A stretch of 18,314 nt of DNA from Maritimibacter sp. (GCA_020441225.1 JAGRMP010000067.1:1-18314), one strand, 5' to 3'. Positions 1 through 7,514 are shown, counted from the stretch's first letter. Made by a program: numbers and translations. Notes: generated by a model from the sequence alone, not told the origin.

Positions 1-447
1 GACGGGCTGGTGATGCAGGTGGGCACCCCGATGGAGCTCTACCACGAACCCGCCAACCTGTTCGTCGCCGGCTTCCTCGGCGCGCCGTCGATGAACTTCC
101 TCGACGTCACCGTCGAGGCGGTCGAGGGCGGCGAGGCGCGGGTCGGCAACGGGGCGCTCGACCCGATTACCGTCTCGACCCGCGGGCGCAGCTTCGCGCC
201 GGGCGACAGGGCGGTGCTGGGGCTCAGACCGCAATATCTCCACCCGGTTGCGGACGCCGAAGGGCAGCTCCACGGCACCATCCTGCTGACCGAGCGGCTC
301 GGGGCCGAGACCATCGTCGAGGTCCGGCTCAAGGACGGCGGCAAGCTCATCGCGGCGCTCTCCGAAGACCGCGTCTACGAGCCGGGCGAGAAGATCGGCT
401 TCAATTTCGACAGCGACCGCGCGCTTCTGTTCGCGCCCGAGGACTGA
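1..447 (+). CDS. ABC transporter ATP-binding protein, C-terminal part (MalK/UgpC class), 5' truncated by window
   Basis: This is the C-terminal 148 residues of a nucleotide-binding subunit of a sugar or polyol-type ABC importer, which sits on the cytoplasmic face and powers uptake. The frame is open from the first base of the window, so the gene starts upstream. The visible part begins just after the ATPase core, with [20 protein letters not shown] followed by GAPSMNF. That segment is the hallmark linker from the ATPase domain to the TOBE/OB-fold regulatory domain of MalK, UgpC and SmoK proteins. The rest (about residues 35-148) is the beta-rich TOBE region, with LGLRPQYL and an ending close to the usual family end. 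Walker motifs lie outside the window. The permeases and binding protein are expected upstream. The class is well supported; the substrate is unknown. Confidence 0.9.
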   Translation, partial: DGLVMQVGTPMELYHEPANLFVAGFLGAPSMNFLDVTVEAVEGGEARVGNGALDPITVSTRGRSFAPGDRAVLGLRPQYLHPVADAEGQLHGTILLTERLGAETIVEVRLKDGGKLIAALSEDRVYEPGEKIGFNFDSDRALLFAPED

Positions 448-710
448 CCCCGGCGGACGCCGAGACCCCGGTCGGGGGGGGGCGCGGGGGCGAAGCCCGG
501 ACAGACGGGGCAGGGCGCTCGCTGCGCCCTGCGTCCGGACGTCCGACCCGTCACACCCGCTCCAACCCCACCAATGCCACACCGCCCGGCCCTAAGGGGG
601 GGCGGGCGCGGCCCTTTCGCCCCGCACGCCCGGTCCGCGCCGCTGACCTCATCCCAGCCATCGACCAGCGCCCGGCGCGCCCCGGAATGGCCGCCATTTT
701 CATTTCACTC
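448..710. other. Non-coding spacer between the ABC ATPase gene and the tetR promoter
   Basis: No reading frame here looks like a real gene. The stretch is very GC-rich, with a run of nine G at 474-482 and several G/C tracts up to about 660. It contains the long stem-loop annotated at 497-538. The last 60 bases become AT-richer towards the tetR promoter. Nothing else recognisable was seen. Confidence 0.6.
497..538 (+). terminator. Long GC-rich stem-loop downstream of the ABC ATPase gene
   Basis: GCAGGGCGC (510-518) pairs perfectly with GCGCCCTGC (524-532) around a five-base loop TCGCT. The flanking CCGGAC (497-502) pairs with GTCCGG (533-538). This makes a 15-bp stem interrupted by a seven-base bulge on the left side. 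It starts 49 bp after the stop codon of the ABC ATPase gene. No U-tract follows, so it is not a textbook rho-independent terminator. It may be a transcript 3'-end stabiliser or a dispersed palindromic repeat. Confidence 0.4.
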
Positions 711-739
711 TTGACTGACCGACCGTCGGTCAGTATTAA
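711..739 (+). promoter_or_regulatory. Probable sigma70-type promoter of the tetR cassette
   Basis: TTGACT at 711-716 (5 of 6 to the -35 consensus) is followed after exactly 17 bases by TATTAA at 734-739 as the -10 element. Transcription would start near 746, giving a leader of only about 17 bases. AAGGAG at 747-752 is a good ribosome-binding site ten bases before the ATG at 763. The TetR operator palindrome fills the spacer between the two promoter elements. Confidence 0.75.
714..734. promoter_or_regulatory. TetR-type operator palindrome inside the tetR core promoter
   Basis: The arms ACTGACCGA (714-722) and TCGGTCAGT (726-734) are perfect inverted repeats around a central CCG. The palindrome overlaps the end of the -35 box, covers the whole spacer and touches the first base of the -10 box. 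GACCG/CGGTC palindromes of this kind are common operators of TetR/AcrR-family repressors. Binding here would block RNA polymerase, so the adjacent TetR protein probably represses itself and the genes behind it. Confidence 0.8.
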
Positions 740-762
740 TTGAGCAAAGGAGAACGACTCAC

Positions 763-1413
763 ATGGCACGAATTACCAAGGCACCGGAGGAACGGCGGTT
801 GGAAATCATCGAGACCGCTGAGCGGCTGTTTCACGAGGTCGGCTACGCGAAATGTTCGATCGAGATGATCATCCGCGAGATCGGCGTCGCGAAGGGCACC
901 TTCTACTATTACTTCAAATCCAAGGAAGGGATCCTCTCCGCCATCGTCGAGCGCACCATTGCGCAGATCGAGGACATGGCCAATGCCGTCGCCGACGATC
1001 CCGCCCACGACGCGCTCACCAAGATGGAACTGTTGCTGTCCGGCTTTCAGGTCAGCGACCGCGACGCGAGCGAGGGCGGGGCCCGCGAGGTCACCGAGAT
1101 CCTGCACCTGCCCGAAAACCGCGAACTGCACGAGGCGACCAGCGTCGCGACCGTCCTCAGCCTCTCGCCGGTGCTCGCCCGGATCGTCGAACAGGGCAAC
1201 CGCGAGGGCGTCTTCGCCGTCGCCCGGCCGCTGGAGACGGTCCAGATCATCCTCACCGGCGCGCATTTCCTGCTCGACGGCGGGCTCTTCGACCTCACCG
1301 AAGACGAGAAGAACGAACGCCGCGCCGCCACCCGCGACATCTTGGAAAAATCCCTCGGCGCCGCGCCCGGCGCCTTCGCCTTCATGACCCCCGACACCCC
1401 GAAAGGAGTTTGA
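763..1413 (+). CDS. TetR/AcrR-family transcriptional repressor
   Basis: This is a 216-residue ligand-responsive DNA-binding regulator. Residues about 9-60 form the TetR helix-turn-helix domain: RRLEIIETAERLFHEVGY, then SIEMIIREIGVAKGTFYYYF, ending in KSKEGILSAIVE. This matches the family pattern of a helix-turn-helix with the TFYYYFxSK recognition helix. Residues about 65-216 are the variable helical ligand-binding and dimerisation region, and the length is typical. The ATG at 763 has AAGGAG ten bases upstream. The operator at 714-734 implies autorepression. The stop codon is one base before the next gene's ATG, and that gene's ribosome site lies inside the tetR end, so the two are cotranscribed. 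The inducer is unknown but is plausibly a substrate of the MFS exporter or hydrolase. Confidence 0.93.
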   Translation: MARITKAPEERRLEIIETAERLFHEVGYAKCSIEMIIREIGVAKGTFYYYFKSKEGILSAIVERTIAQIEDMANAVADDPAHDALTKMELLLSGFQVSDRDASEGGAREVTEILHLPENRELHEATSVATVLSLSPVLARIVEQGNREGVFAVARPLETVQIILTGAHFLLDGGLFDLTEDEKNERRAATRDILEKSLGAAPGAFAFMTPDTPKGV

Positions 1414-1414
1414 A

Positions 1415-2284
1415 ATGACACATTTTCTCTATTCGCATGCCCCGCGCCGCGCGCTGCCCACGCCGCGCCGCAAGCCCGGCGAAGTGCCGAGCCGTGCCCT
1501 GCCGGCGTTCCTCGGCCTCACCCTCCTCCTCTCCTGGGGGATCGCCTTTGCCTATATCTTCGCGCCCGAAGCCATGGCCGCGCTGTTCGGCCCGATGGAG
1601 GGCGCGCATCCGCTCTACTTCTTCATGACCTGGGCCCCGGGGCTCTCCGGCATCCTGCTGGTGCTGCACTATGGCGGCAGACACGGGCTCAAGGCGTTTT
1701 TCTCGCGGCTTCTGCGCGCCCGCGCCGGGCTTGGCTGGTGGCTGCTCGTGCTCGCCGGTCTGCCCGCCACCTTCATGGTCGGATCGCTCATCAAGGGCGG
1801 CCCGCTCCTTGCCCCGCTCGAAGACGGCGCCGGCCAGGCGCTCGTCGTCTCGCTGGTGATGCTGTTCCTCGGGCCGATGGAAGAGTTCGGCTGGCGCGGC
1901 GTCGCGCAACCGCTCCTGCAGCGCCATCTGGCGCCGATCTGGGCGGGCGCGATCATCGGCGCGGTCTGGGCCTTCTGGCACCTGCCGGCCTTCTACCTCG
2001 GGGGCACCGTCTATGCCGAGTGGAACTTCCCGCTGTTCCTGACCGGCTGCGTCACCATCGCCGTCCTGATGACCCCGCTCTTCAACGCCGCGCGCGGCGG
2101 GCTCCTCCTGCCGATGCTGGTCCACTGGCAGCTCATCCTGCCGATCTGGCCCGATGCCCAGCCCTGGGACACATGGCTTCTGATCGCGGTGACGGCCGTG
2201 GTGGTCTGGGTCAAGCGCGACACGATGTTCTCGCGTGACACAGGCCGGACCGGCGCGGTGACGCAGGTGATCCCGCAAAGCTGA
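1415..2284 (+). CDS. CPBP-family intramembrane glutamic endopeptidase (Abi/CAAX-protease-like)
   Basis: This 289-residue polytopic inner-membrane protein belongs to the CPBP group (Rce1/Abi-like), which cleaves peptides within or near the membrane or gives immunity to bacteriocin-type peptides. The three signature motifs are all visible: E156-E157 with R161 in MEEFGWRG, H189 in WAFWHLPAFYLGG, and H237 in MLVHW. These match the family's EExxxR, (F/W)xxxH and late histidine, so an active protease is expected. Hydrophobic segments run through most of residues 28-270, after a basic, proline-rich N-terminal tail of about 25 residues. The start codon lies one base after the tetR stop, with AAAGGAG at 1402-1408 as ribosome site. 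Its target is unknown. Confidence 0.88.
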   Translation: MTHFLYSHAPRRALPTPRRKPGEVPSRALPAFLGLTLLLSWGIAFAYIFAPEAMAALFGPMEGAHPLYFFMTWAPGLSGILLVLHYGGRHGLKAFFSRLLRARAGLGWWLLVLAGLPATFMVGSLIKGGPLLAPLEDGAGQALVVSLVMLFLGPMEEFGWRGVAQPLLQRHLAPIWAGAIIGAVWAFWHLPAFYLGGTVYAEWNFPLFLTGCVTIAVLMTPLFNAARGGLLLPMLVHWQLILPIWPDAQPWDTWLLIAVTAVVVWVKRDTMFSRDTGRTGAVTQVIPQS

Positions 2285-2360
2285 CGCCTCACCCGCGGCC
2301 CGACCGAAGCGCCGGGCCGCGCCCCCCTCGTCCCGCCCCACGCCCCTCCCGGAGGCTCCC

Positions 2361-3611
2361 ATGTCCGACTTCGCCAAGCCCTTCCGCCGCCCCGATTTCC
2401 GCCGCCTCTTCGCCGGCGCCACCACCTCGCAGCTCGGCGACCAATTCGCCCTCGTCGCCACCCCCTGGCTGGTGATGCACCTCACCGGCGACCCGCTGGC
2501 GCTGGGCCTGGTCCTCGCGCTCGAAGGCGCGCCGCGGGCGCTGTTCATGCTCCTGGGCGGTGCGGTCAGCGACCGGTTTTCGCCGCGCCTCGTGCTGCTC
2601 GTCGCCGACATCCTCCGCATGCTCCTCGCTGGCCTCCTCGCCGCCGTCGTGCTGATGGGCGCGGTCGAGATGTGGATGGTCTACGGCTTCGCGCTCGGCT
2701 TCGGCCTGGTCGCGGGCTTTGCCATCCCTGCGGGCAATGCCATGGTGCCGGGCCTTGTGAGCGAACCGGAGCTCGAAGCGGGCAATGCCTCGATCATGGG
2801 CGGCGGCCAGCTTATGGGATTTGCCGGCCCCTTTGCCGCCGGCGTGCTCGTCGGCCACACCACCGACGCGCTTGCGGGCGTCGGGCTGGCCTTCGCCGTC
2901 GATGCCGCCACCTTCGCCGTCTCGGCGTGGATGCTGAGGCGGATCCGCACCCGCGCCGCCGCGCCCCGATCCGCAGCGGGCGGGATCGGCGCCGAGATGC
3001 TCGCCGGGCCCCGTCACGTCTGGTCGTCGCCCGAAATGCGGCTCACCTTCCTCATCATCGCCGCGGTCAACTTCCTCTTCGTCGGGCCCATCATGGTCGG
3101 CATCCCGGTGCTCGCCGAGACCCGCCTGCCGGAGGGCGCGGTTGCCTTCGGCCTCCTCATGTCGGGCTTCGCGGGCGGCAACCTCGCGGGCTACGTCGTC
3201 GCCGGGGCACTGCCGCGCCCGGGGTCCGCGGCGCTGCGTGCGATCCTCACCGGCCTGCTCGCAGGCTTTGCCCTCGTGCTCGGGGTCATGGGCGCCACCG
3301 CCTCGACCTGGACCGATTTTGCCCTGCTCACCGCGCTCGGCGTCGGCAACGGCTATGTCACCATCGTGCTGATCTCGTCGCTCCAGGCGCGCACCCCCCG
3401 CGACATGCTGGGCCGGGTCATGGGGCTGATGATGTTCTCGAGCTTCGGCCTCGTCCCGGTCTCGGAAGCGCTCTCCGGCGCGCTCGGCCGCTGGGACGTC
3501 GCGGCCCTGTTCTTCACCGCCGCCGTCCTGACCGCGCTGGTCGCGCTCTGGGCCGCCATGCAACCCGCCCTCGCAGGCCTGGGGGCTGGACAGCCCCAGC
3601 CCGAAGCCTGA
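2361..3611 (+). CDS. MFS transporter, probable exporter (EntS/MFS_3-like)
   Basis: This 416-residue inner-membrane protein of the major facilitator superfamily has about 10-12 hydrophobic segments by eye. The N-terminus (FRRLFAGATTSQLGDQF) and the first cytoplasmic loop GGAVSDRFSPR (G66 to R76, with the D71-R72 pair of MFS motif A) resemble drug and siderophore exporters of the EntS/DHA3 type. A second-half loop, RTPRDMLGRVMGLM, is also typical of that group. Such proteins use the proton gradient to expel small molecules. GGAGG at 2351-2355 is an obvious ribosome site. The gene follows the CPBP gene after 76 bp in the same direction and is probably under the TetR operator. Export direction is inferred from resemblance; the substrate cannot be read. 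Confidence 0.87.
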   Translation: MSDFAKPFRRPDFRRLFAGATTSQLGDQFALVATPWLVMHLTGDPLALGLVLALEGAPRALFMLLGGAVSDRFSPRLVLLVADILRMLLAGLLAAVVLMGAVEMWMVYGFALGFGLVAGFAIPAGNAMVPGLVSEPELEAGNASIMGGGQLMGFAGPFAAGVLVGHTTDALAGVGLAFAVDAATFAVSAWMLRRIRTRAAAPRSAAGGIGAEMLAGPRHVWSSPEMRLTFLIIAAVNFLFVGPIMVGIPVLAETRLPEGAVAFGLLMSGFAGGNLAGYVVAGALPRPGSAALRAILTGLLAGFALVLGVMGATASTWTDFALLTALGVGNGYVTIVLISSLQARTPRDMLGRVMGLMMFSSFGLVPVSEALSGALGRWDVAALFFTAAVLTALVALWAAMQPALAGLGAGQPQPEA

Positions 3612-3650
3612 CCATATTCCGGCGCGACCGCCGGTCACAGGAGATCCCCC

Positions 3651-4664
3651 ATGCGCAAAGTCATGCTCGCCACTCTCGCCGTTCTCGTCGCAGCCGGCGC
3701 CACCTGGGGCTGGATCAAGGAACAGCCGATCAAACGCACACCCGCCCCGGATTGGGAGGCGTCGATCACCATCCCCGGCGTCGAGGCCATCCCCTTCACC
3801 GTCCCGGTCGAGGGCGCCACGCTCGAAGCGCTGATGCTGAAGCCCGAGGCGTCCGGGCCGGTGGGCGCGGTGGTCTTCGCCGGCGGCTCCGGCGACGGGC
3901 TGTTCCAAGCCTATGCCCCCGGCTTTCTCAAGACCTATCTGCAGGACATCTTCCTGCCGCGCGACATCGCCGTGGTCTATGTCAACAAGCGCGGCATGGG
4001 CGCGTCGACCGGCAACTGGATGAACAACACCATCGAGGGCCGCGCCGCCGATCTCGATGCGGTCGCCGCCGCGGTGCGGCAGATGGAGGGGATCGACCCG
4101 GCCCGCGTCGGCCTCGCCGGGCACAGCCAGGGCGGCTGGGTCGTGGTCGAGGCGGCGGTGGCCGAGCCCGCCACCGCCTTCGTACTCAATTTCATGGGAC
4201 CGCTGCGCACGACCTTGGACCAGTTCGAAAACATGTGGCGCAACACCTATGCCTGCAACGGGCTCGCGGGCGACAGGCTCGAACGCGCCTATGCGTGGAA
4301 GCGCCGGATCACCCGGCTCGGCATGGCGGTCGGCGGCGTGCTGCCGATCGGAATGCTGGAGTTCGACCGCAAATTCTTCGCCTATGACAACAGCGGGCTT
4401 CTGGCCGAACTCGATGCGCCGATGCTCGCGGTCTATGGCGGCACCGATATCCTGGTCGACGGCCCGGCCAACGAAGCCACCCTTGCGGCCGCGTTCCCCG
4501 ACGGCGTGCCGGACCATCTCGAAGCGGTGACATTTCCCGGTCTCAACCACATCGGATACCTCCAGGCCGATATCTGCGACAACGCCTGGGACACCGGCCC
4601 CGACGACGCCTCGCCCGAGCTGATCGCGGCCATCGAGGACTGGTTGACGCGGATCGGGTATTGA
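3651..4664 (+). CDS. Alpha/beta-fold hydrolase with N-terminal membrane anchor
   Basis: This is a 337-residue serine hydrolase. MRKVMLATLAVLVAAGATWGW gives a short basic start and one hydrophobic segment (about residues 5-21) without a clear AxA cleavage site. The protein is therefore probably anchored in the inner membrane and faces the periplasm. The catalytic triad is readable: nucleophile S159 in GHSQGG, D266 in YGGTDILVDG, and H300 in LNHIGY. The oxyanion region lies near residues 80-90 (VVFAGGSGDG), and VNKRGMGAS is a typical strand-turn before the nucleophile. Related proteins are called dienelactone hydrolase-like or prolyl-oligopeptidase-like, without firm substrates. It starts 39 bp after the MFS gene and is probably the last gene of the TetR unit. 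Confidence 0.85.
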   Translation: MRKVMLATLAVLVAAGATWGWIKEQPIKRTPAPDWEASITIPGVEAIPFTVPVEGATLEALMLKPEASGPVGAVVFAGGSGDGLFQAYAPGFLKTYLQDIFLPRDIAVVYVNKRGMGASTGNWMNNTIEGRAADLDAVAAAVRQMEGIDPARVGLAGHSQGGWVVVEAAVAEPATAFVLNFMGPLRTTLDQFENMWRNTYACNGLAGDRLERAYAWKRRITRLGMAVGGVLPIGMLEFDRKFFAYDNSGLLAELDAPMLAVYGGTDILVDGPANEATLAAAFPDGVPDHLEAVTFPGLNHIGYLQADICDNAWDTGPDDASPELIAAIEDWLTRIGY

Positions 4665-4682
4665 CGTCGCGACCCCGTGGTT

Positions 4683-4749
4683 GCCCCGGAGACGTCGGGG
4701 CGTCGGGGCGTCGGGGCGTCGGGGCGTCGGGGCGCCGGGGCGCCGGGAC
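4683..4749. repeat. GTCGGGGC octamer tandem repeat in the convergent intergenic region
   Basis: Five perfect copies of GTCGGGGC run from 4694 to 4733. They are followed by GCCGGGGC (one change) and GCCGGGAC (two changes) up to 4749. GCCCCG at 4683-4688 can pair with CGGGGC at 4696-4701, and equally with the later copies. The array lies between the convergent ends of the hydrolase and the second hyuB. It may act as a weak bidirectional stop or simply be a slippage-prone microsatellite. Confidence 0.85.
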
Positions 4750-4846
4750 CGCGAACGCGCGCGACGGCCGCGGCGGCAACCGGTTGCGGCGCGCCCGTTC
4801 GTCCGCGGCCGGGGTGACCTTCGCAGTGCGTCCCCGTGCCCGGTCG

Positions 4847-6391
4847 CTACCAGTTTCCGCCGTGCGCGGTCTCGATAAGTACCTGGTCTCCGGGGGCCAG
4901 GCGCAGGCCGCTGACGAACCTGTGGGTCTCCGTGTCTCCCGATCGGCGGAGCACCCGCATCACGTTCGTTCCGCCCTTGGGCGCGGCCCCGGCGGACCAG
5001 ACCGGGACCACACCGCGGGTGTAGCCGACCGACAGGGTGGCCGGCCCGCGGGTCCGGTAGAGGACCGAAACCCCGCGTCCGCCCCGGTGACGCACATCCA
5101 GCTCGGGGCGCTCCGCAAGCGCCTTGTGAACCACGTCGAGCCCATAGCGGGTCTCGCAGATTTCCACCGGGCAGGTGAACGTGTCACCGTGGTTGGTCGA
5201 AAACATCGCGTCCATCCCGTCGCGGTCCGCGGTGGCGCCCCAACCGCCCATCTGCGGTTCGACCAGCGTGTACCGGCGGCCCGTATCGGGGTGGACACCG
5301 GCAATCACGGTGCCGAAGATCGAGGAAAAGGAGCCCACCGGCAACCGGCCGGGAAGCGCCTGCGCCATGCATTGCCACAACAGATCGACCAGCCGGATCC
5401 GGGTTTCGAAATAATAGCCCTGCGGGGCGGTGGGCCCGGCATGAAAGATCGTGCCGGCTTCGGTGATGACCTCGAGCGGGGCGAAGGACCCGGCGTTGGC
5501 GAAGACATCCGGATCGCAAAGCGCTTTGAAGATCATCTGCGCCGAGATGACGGCGCCATCGCGGCTGGTGTTGTAGGGCGCGGCCCGCTCGGCCGGGTTG
5601 CCGGTGAGGTCGACGGTGAACCGCGCGTCGCTGATGGTGATCGCGGCCCGCCACAGGGCGCCGTCGTCCTGTTCCTCTTCGATTTCGTAGCGCCCGGCGG
5701 GCAACGCCGCCAGACCGGCGAGCGCCCGCGCACGGCCGGTCTCGAAACCGTCTTCGATCGCCCGCGCAACCGTTTCGGCGCCGAATTTGCGAAACAGCGC
5801 CAGGATCTGCGCCTCGGCGCTGTTGCCCGCCGCGATCTGCGCCCAGAGATCGCCGTGGACGAAGTCGGGCAAGCGCGAGTTGGCGGCGATGATATCGAAC
5901 ACCGCCCGGATCGGCTCTCCGGCGTCGAACAGCCGCACCGCCGGCAGGCGAAGGCCCTCGGCGAAGATCTCGGTCACATCCGTTGCCATCGAGCCGGGCA
6001 CCTTGCCGCCGATGTCGCCCCAATGGGCGATCGAGGCGGTCCAGGCCACGCAGGCGCCGTCGAAGAACACCGGCTTGGCGATGACCACGTCGTTCAGATG
6101 GGTCACGCCGCCGAAATTCGGGTCGTTGGTGACGAAGACATCGCCCTCCCGGAGGGTCTCGCCGAAGCGGGCGACGAGCGCCTGCACCGCCTTGTCGAGC
6201 ACGCCAACGAAGGTGGGGATGCCGGCGCCCGAGCTGACCAGCCGCCCCGCGGCGTCCGTCACCCCGGTGCCCACGTCCAGCACCTCGTAGATGATCGGGC
6301 TCATCGCCGTCTTGCGCAGGACCGCGAACATTTCCTCGGCGGCGTTCTCGAGCCCGGCCTGGATGACCGAAAGAGTGAACGGGTCGGCCAT
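4847..6391 (-). CDS. Hydantoinase B/oxoprolinase-family protein, second copy (HyuB'), short C-terminus
   Basis: This 514-residue protein is of the HyuB family (beta subunit of N-methylhydantoinase or 5-oxoprolinase, alpha subunit of acetone carboxylase). The family N-terminus is clear: EMFAVLRKTAMSPIIYEVLD, then SSGAGIPTFVGVLD. Two conserved motifs follow, NDPNFGGVTHLND and SIAHWGDIGG, carrying H98, D101, H123 and D126. The HxxD...H spacing matches, from memory, the Mn site of acetone carboxylase. It is clearly homologous along its length to the other HyuB at 7515-9173. It stops at AHGGNW, where the other copy continues with about 35 more residues (GYGDP and an ending helix). Its ATG shares one base with the M24 stop (TGATG), so translation is coupled. 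It is the last gene of the operon. Confidence 0.9.
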   Translation of the reverse strand: MADPFTLSVIQAGLENAAEEMFAVLRKTAMSPIIYEVLDVGTGVTDAAGRLVSSGAGIPTFVGVLDKAVQALVARFGETLREGDVFVTNDPNFGGVTHLNDVVIAKPVFFDGACVAWTASIAHWGDIGGKVPGSMATDVTEIFAEGLRLPAVRLFDAGEPIRAVFDIIAANSRLPDFVHGDLWAQIAAGNSAEAQILALFRKFGAETVARAIEDGFETGRARALAGLAALPAGRYEIEEEQDDGALWRAAITISDARFTVDLTGNPAERAAPYNTSRDGAVISAQMIFKALCDPDVFANAGSFAPLEVITEAGTIFHAGPTAPQGYYFETRIRLVDLLWQCMAQALPGRLPVGSFSSIFGTVIAGVHPDTGRRYTLVEPQMGGWGATADRDGMDAMFSTNHGDTFTCPVEICETRYGLDVVHKALAERPELDVRHRGGRGVSVLYRTRGPATLSVGYTRGVVPVWSAGAAPKGGTNVMRVLRRSGDTETHRFVSGLRLAPGDQVLIETAHGGNW

Positions 6392-7470
6392 CAGATCACC
6401 TTCAGCGTTCTGGGCAGGTCCGACAGGATCTCCGGGCCGTCCTCGCGCAGGATCACGATGTCTTCGAGGCGGATGCCGAACCGGCCGGGCAGGTAGATGC
6501 CCGGCTCGATGGAAAAGACCATGCCGGTCTCGAGCACGGTCTGCGAGACCGACGTGAGGTAGGGCTGTTCGTGGACCTCGACGCCCATTCCGTGCCCGGT
6601 CCGGTGCACGAAGTAATCGCCGAAGCCTGCCGCGGTGATGACCCCGCGGGCCGCGTCGTCCACCTCGTGCGCCTTCACGCCCGGCCGCGCGGCCTTCAGC
6701 GCCGCTTGCACCGCGGCTTCGACGATGGCGTGCACCTCCGCGTAGCCCTCGGGCGGTGTGCCCAGGACGGCCATGCGGGTCATGTCCGAGGAATAGCCGC
6801 CCTTGGCCCCGCCGATGTCCATCACCACCGCGTCGCCGGGCGCGAGCACCGTGTCACCGGTATGGTGATGCGGAAAGGCGCCGTTGGCGCCCGCGCCGAC
6901 GATGTCGAACAATGGCGCGGCGCCCGCTGCCTTGAACGCCTCGCGGATGACCGCGCCGACGGCCGCTTCGGTCATGCCCGCGGCCATGGCGGCCCAGCCG
7001 GCTTCCATCGCGCCGTCTGCTATGCGCGCGTTTTCCTTGAGGATCCGGTATTCCTCCGCGTCCTTGCGCATGCGCAGGGCGCCGACGGTCGATGCCGTGA
7101 ACAGCCGTTCCGCACCCGGCAGGGCTTCCTGCACCAGCGCCGCGAAATCCGCGCGCATGGTCTCGTCGAGCACGATCCGCTGCGCCGACGCGGCCCCGAG
7201 ATCGTCGATCAGCGCCGCGAAACCCGCGTCGGGCCCGTCGGCATCGGCCCATTCGTGGAACGGAAGGTCGGTGTGGGGCCGCGATCCCTGGGCGTTGAGC
7301 GCGGGCATGAGAAAGGCGGCGCGGTCGCCTGTGACACAGAGCAGGCAGGGCCGCTCGTCGGGGTGCGGGTTGAACCCGACCAGCCAGCGCATATGCGCGC
7401 CCGGTCCGAGGGCGAGGAAATCCACGCCCTCGCGTCCCATCAGCTCCTGGAGGAGTGCGATCCTGTTCAT
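6391..7470 (-). CDS. M24-family metallopeptidase (Xaa-Pro aminopeptidase/dipeptidase-like)
   Basis: This 359-residue 'pita-bread' enzyme has an N-terminal creatinase-like domain (about 1-130) and a C-terminal catalytic domain (about 140-350). All five dinuclear-metal ligands are present: D218 in VVMDIGG, D229 in SSDMTR, H293 in HRTGHGMG, E322 in SIEPGIY and E336 in IRLEDI. The HHH at 201-203 is the usual substrate-site histidine region. This points to a metal-dependent peptidase acting on X-Pro or related bonds rather than creatinase, which lacks the metal set. The start at 7470 was chosen because AAAAGGGA precedes it at good distance and MNRIALLQELMGREGVDFL fits the family N-terminus. A GTG at 7518 would add 16 residues and make a GTGA overlap with hyuB; it has no clear ribosome site. 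Confidence 0.9.
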   Translation of the reverse strand: MNRIALLQELMGREGVDFLALGPGAHMRWLVGFNPHPDERPCLLCVTGDRAAFLMPALNAQGSRPHTDLPFHEWADADGPDAGFAALIDDLGAASAQRIVLDETMRADFAALVQEALPGAERLFTASTVGALRMRKDAEEYRILKENARIADGAMEAGWAAMAAGMTEAAVGAVIREAFKAAGAAPLFDIVGAGANGAFPHHHTGDTVLAPGDAVVMDIGGAKGGYSSDMTRMAVLGTPPEGYAEVHAIVEAAVQAALKAARPGVKAHEVDDAARGVITAAGFGDYFVHRTGHGMGVEVHEQPYLTSVSQTVLETGMVFSIEPGIYLPGRFGIRLEDIVILREDGPEILSDLPRTLKVI

Positions 7471-7514
7471 GTTGGTCCCTTTTCGTTTGTCGCGACGGCC
7501 GGCGGGCGCATCGC

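Noticed and set aside
474..490. G-quadruplex from the G9 and G5 runs
   Set aside because: Only two strong G-runs are close together. Four suitable tracts with short loops are not clearly present, so the claim cannot be supported.
2289..4550. Very long open frames opposite real genes, such as 753 codons on - (2289-4550), 611 codons on + (4661-6496), 581 and 752 codons on + (7455-11322)
   Set aside because: They lie antisense to clear family proteins and read as low-complexity Arg/Gly/Asp/His-rich text. They show no domain motifs and are the usual shadow frames of GC-rich DNA.
4694..4749. CRISPR-like or attachment-site repeat
   Set aside because: The units are contiguous 8-mers with no spacers and no cas or integrase genes nearby, so this is a simple tandem repeat.
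6391..7470. M24 gene as creatinase
   Set aside because: All five metal ligands of the peptidase branch are present, whereas creatinase is metal-free and has lost them.
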